Shown here: piece by piece, positions 3,514 through 5,430 of the stretch
Position numbering within the stretch: the first letter of the stretch is position 1
How the letters are laid out: the number at the start of each line of letters is the position of its first letter
Origin: Nitrospirota bacterium
GTDB lineage: Bacteria; Nitrospirota; Thermodesulfovibrionia; Thermodesulfovibrionales; Dissulfurispiraceae
DNA length: 5,430 bases
Reading direction: 5' to 3'
Assembly: GCA_016212685.1 (NCBI GenBank)
Contig: JACREW010000244.1
Coordinates: 1 to 5,430, forward strand
The notes under the pieces: generated by a model
Told to the model about the DNA's origin: nothing
What the model saw: only the letters and a program-made list of their open reading frames with translations
The model's database searches: none
Made by a program: the position numbers and the translations under genes

Positions 3514-5430
3514 AGCAAAGTCAAGGGTCAAAAAGACTGAAAGAGGGGACTGTCCCGGATTTACGGACGAAGCGAAGCGAAGTCGTAGAATCGGGACTGT
3601 CCCCGGCATAACAATAAAGGGCAAGGTCAGCGGCAAAAGGGTTTCTTCAAAAATCCTCGAAGAACGGATACAGCATTCGGTTCAGGAAGGCGCGCGCGAA
3701 CTGCATATAATCGCTGACGGACAGCACGGCATCGGCGGAAGGATATGGCCGAGAGGAGAGGCAATAAAGATAACCGTTGAAGGCCCTGTCGGACAGAGAT
3801 GCGGAAGCATGGGCATGTCCGGCACCGAGATACTCGTCAAGAACAGCGTCTCTGACGATGTGGGATGGATAAACTGCGGCGCGAAGATAACGGTATTGGG
3901 CGACGTAACCAACGGCGCGTGGAACGCTGCTGCGCAGGGAATCCTCTATGTTCAGGGAAGCGGCGGAGCGCGCTGCGATACCATGACAAAGCATAACCCC
4001 AGATTCGAGCCGCCCCAGTCGTGGTATTTCAGAAATGTCGGCGACTCCTTTGCGGAATTCAAGGCCGGCGGCATCGCGGTAGTTTGCGGAGTAAATCCGA
4101 GAAATCCCGAAAACATCCTCGGCTACCGTCCCTGCGTGGGAATGGTAGGCGGAACAATATATTTCAGAGGCCCCATTCAGGGATACAGCGAAAAAGACGT
4201 TAACCTTCTCGACCTCACCGAGCAGGACTGGCAGTGGCTCAAAACAAATATGAAGCCGTATCTCGAAGCCATCGACAGGATGGAGCATTACAAAGAACTT
4301 ACCCGTTCTGCAAGCGACTGGAAAAAGCTCACGGCATACACGCCGCAAGAAAAAAGGGCGAGGAAATGGTTCAAGATGTCCACGTCCGACTTCAGAAAAA
4401 ACATGTGGGAAAAAGCGGTCGGACAGGGCGGCATATTCGCGGAATATTTAGACCATGAGTTGACATTACTTCCATATATAACAACAGGCGGAGACAGAAG
4501 GAGTAAGCCCGTATGGGCGAATGAAAAATATGCCCCGCCCTGCGCGTATGCGTGTCCTACACATATACCTTCTCACAAAAGGGCGTCTCTTATCAGACAG
4601 GGCAAACTTAGCGAAGCTCTGGAACTCGTGCTTCAATACAGCCCTCTGCCCGCGACCGTATGCGGACAGATATGCCCTAACCTCTGCATGCAGAGCTGTA
4701 CGAGAGGCCGGCTCGACAAACCTCTCAACATAGACAAACTCGGCAAACTCGCTCTCGATCTGCCCGCTCCTAAAAAAGCCGCAGCTACCGGACATAAGAT
4801 AGCCGTTATCGGAGGCGGACCTGCAGGCATGAGCACCGCATGGCAGCTCGCCTTAAAGGGGCATGACATCGATCTCTACGAGTCGGCGGACAAACTCGGC
4901 GGAAAGATAGAGCAGTGCATACCGAGAGAGCGCCTGCCGCACGAGATACTCGAAAAAGAGATTTCGAGATTCCGTGAACTCGGCGTAAACCTACACCTCA
5001 ATACAAGGGTTACAAAAGAAAAATTCGACGAGATATATAAAAGCCGTGAGGTCGTGATCATAGCGATCGGAGCGCACCAGCCGAGAAAAATAGCGTTCCC
5101 CGGCTCCGAAGATATCGTTTCGGCCTATGATTTCCTCAAGGATATAAACTCGGGCAAGCATCCAGATTTGAAAGGCAAGAAGGTTGTCGTAATAGGCGCC
5201 GGAAATGTCGGGATGGATGTATGCTCCGAGGCGTTCAACTACGGAGCCGAATCGGTTACGGCAGTGGACATACAGAAACCCGCGGCATTCGGCGCGGAGA
5301 TGGGAATAGCAAAGGCAAAGGGCACGCAGGTCGCGTGGCCGAAACTCACGGAAAAATATGATGCGAAAAATAAAAAGCTCCATTTCAAGGACGGCTCGTC
5401 TATGGACGCCGATTTTGTAGTTATGTCGAT
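3503..5430 (+). CDS. gltD: Fused GXGXG-domain / GltD-like FAD-NAD(P) oxidoreductase of glutamate synthase (3' partial)
   Basis: One open frame runs from the ATG at 3503 to the window end (642 residues, no stop). Residues 1-35 form an unusual extension containing a translated palindromic repeat. Residues 36 to about 275 are the GXGXG beta-helix domain (COG0070), for example DGQHGIGGRIWPRG (72-85), GQRCGSMGMSGTE (97-109) and GGARCDTMTKHNPR (154-167). A linker of about 70 residues follows. Next comes a GltD-type Fe-S domain with Cys347, 351, 387, 391, 395 and 399, then an FAD Rossmann motif IGGGPAG (436-442, acidic end Glu460). A second Rossmann motif VIGAGNVGMD (563-572) is the NAD(P)H site. 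The protein should carry electrons from NAD(P)H through FAD and Fe-S to the FMN subunit. In E. coli these two parts lie in separate proteins, GltB C-terminus and GltD. It overlaps the upstream gene by 11 bases. Perhaps 100-150 C-terminal residues are missing at the edge. Confidence 0.9.
   Translation, partial: MRAKAKSRVKKTERGDCPGFTDEAKRSRRIGTVPGITIKGKVSGKRVSSKILEERIQHSVQEGARELHIIADGQHGIGGRIWPRGEAIKITVEGPVGQRCGSMGMSGTEILVKNSVSDDVGWINCGAKITVLGDVTNGAWNAAAQGILYVQGSGGARCDTMTKHNPRFEPPQSWYFRNVGDSFAEFKAGGIAVVCGVNPRNPENILGYRPCVGMVGGTIYFRGPIQGYSEKDVNLLDLTEQDWQWLKTNMKPYLEAIDRMEHYKELTRSASDWKKLTAYTPQEKRARKWFKMSTSDFRKNMWEKAVGQGGIFAEYLDHELTLLPYITTGGDRRSKPVWANEKYAPPCAYACPTHIPSHKRASLIRQGKLSEALELVLQYSPLPATVCGQICPNLCMQSCTRGRLDKPLNIDKLGKLALDLPAPKKAAATGHKIAVIGGGPAGMSTAWQLALKGHDIDLYESADKLGGKIEQCIPRERLPHEILEKEISRFRELGVNLHLNTRVTKEKFDEIYKSREVVIIAIGAHQPRKIAFPGSEDIVSAYDFLKDINSGKHPDLKGKKVVVIGAGNVGMDVCSEAFNYGAESVTAVDIQKPAAFGAEMGIAKAKGTQVAWPKLTEKYDAKNKKLHFKDGSSMDADFVVMS
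3545..3604 (+). repeat. REP-like palindromic element, in frame inside the GXGXG-GltD gene
   Basis: The left arm GGGGACTGTCCC (3545-3556) and right arm GGGACTGTCCCC (3593-3604) are inverted copies differing only at the central base, and each is itself a near-palindrome. Inside them GATT/AATC (3558-3561/3589-3592), TACG/CGTA (3562-3565/3584-3587) and AC/GT (3567-3568/3582-3583) also pair. The result is a hairpin of about 21 bp with one mismatch and three single-base bulges. The loop (3569-3581) is made of GAAGC repeats. The element is exactly 60 bases and occupies codons 15-34. Its form is that of REP elements dispersed by RAYT-type transposases. Copy number in the genome cannot be seen here. 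Confidence 0.72.

Noticed and set aside
3545..3604. Intrinsic terminator between the second and third operon genes
   Set aside because: The hairpin is strong but lies within an open frame that continues into the GXGXG domain, and no U-run follows.
3647..4348. 233-codon minus-strand open frame opposite the GXGXG gene
   Set aside because: It is antisense to a strongly conserved domain, has no recognisable family, and arises from codon bias of the plus-strand gene.
4466..5383. Minus-strand open frames opposite the GltD domain
   Set aside because: They are antisense shadows of the Fe-S, FAD and NAD(P) motifs read on the plus strand, with no ribosome sites or domains of their own.

Overview
The window looks like the junction between an integrated mobile element (left, about 1-493) and a host chromosome (right). 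The host is probably an anaerobic or deep-branching bacterium. Its coding DNA has moderate GC, with many AGG arginine and ATA isoleucine codons. Its glutamate synthase is the split 'archaeal-type' form, in which the domains of the large subunit lie on separate genes. The phylum cannot be fixed from this sequence alone.

Layout. (a) 1-290, minus strand: a RelE/ParE (HigB-like) toxin gene with a degenerate core motif. Its stop codon overlaps a possible antitoxin start (ATGA) that runs off the left edge. A sigma70-like promoter containing a perfect inverted repeat lies just upstream, and its spacing predicts a leaderless mRNA. (b) 297-493: AT-rich DNA without a convincing gene. It holds several CGTCAT-type repeats in both orientations. 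(c) 494-537: the 3' half of a tRNA-Glu(CTC) starting exactly at the anticodon loop, with no matching 5' half in front. This is the usual scar left by a tyrosine recombinase that integrates in a tRNA gene. The intact tRNA and the integrase should lie left of the window. (d) 538-760: a leader region with a weak 30-codon ORF, a hairpin and a good sigma70-like promoter at 665-694. (e) 761-5430: an operon of three tightly overlapping genes for glutamate synthase. They encode a glutaminase (class II amidotransferase), an FMN/Fe-S synthase subunit with an N-terminal two-cluster ferredoxin, and a fused GXGXG-GltD protein that runs off the right edge.

How the operon works (family knowledge plus inference). 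The glutaminase releases ammonia from glutamine. The FMN subunit condenses it with 2-oxoglutarate and reduces the product to glutamate. The FAD/NAD(P) domain of the third protein supplies electrons through Fe-S clusters. The GXGXG domain is structural and packs between the catalytic parts.

The most unusual items are the tRNA-Glu half with its candidate integrase arm sites, and a 60-bp palindromic REP-like element. That element lies in frame within the first 34 codons of the GXGXG-GltD gene, so it is translated into a 20-residue insert. I did not find an entirely new system. The glutamate synthase is a known type in a less common gene arrangement.
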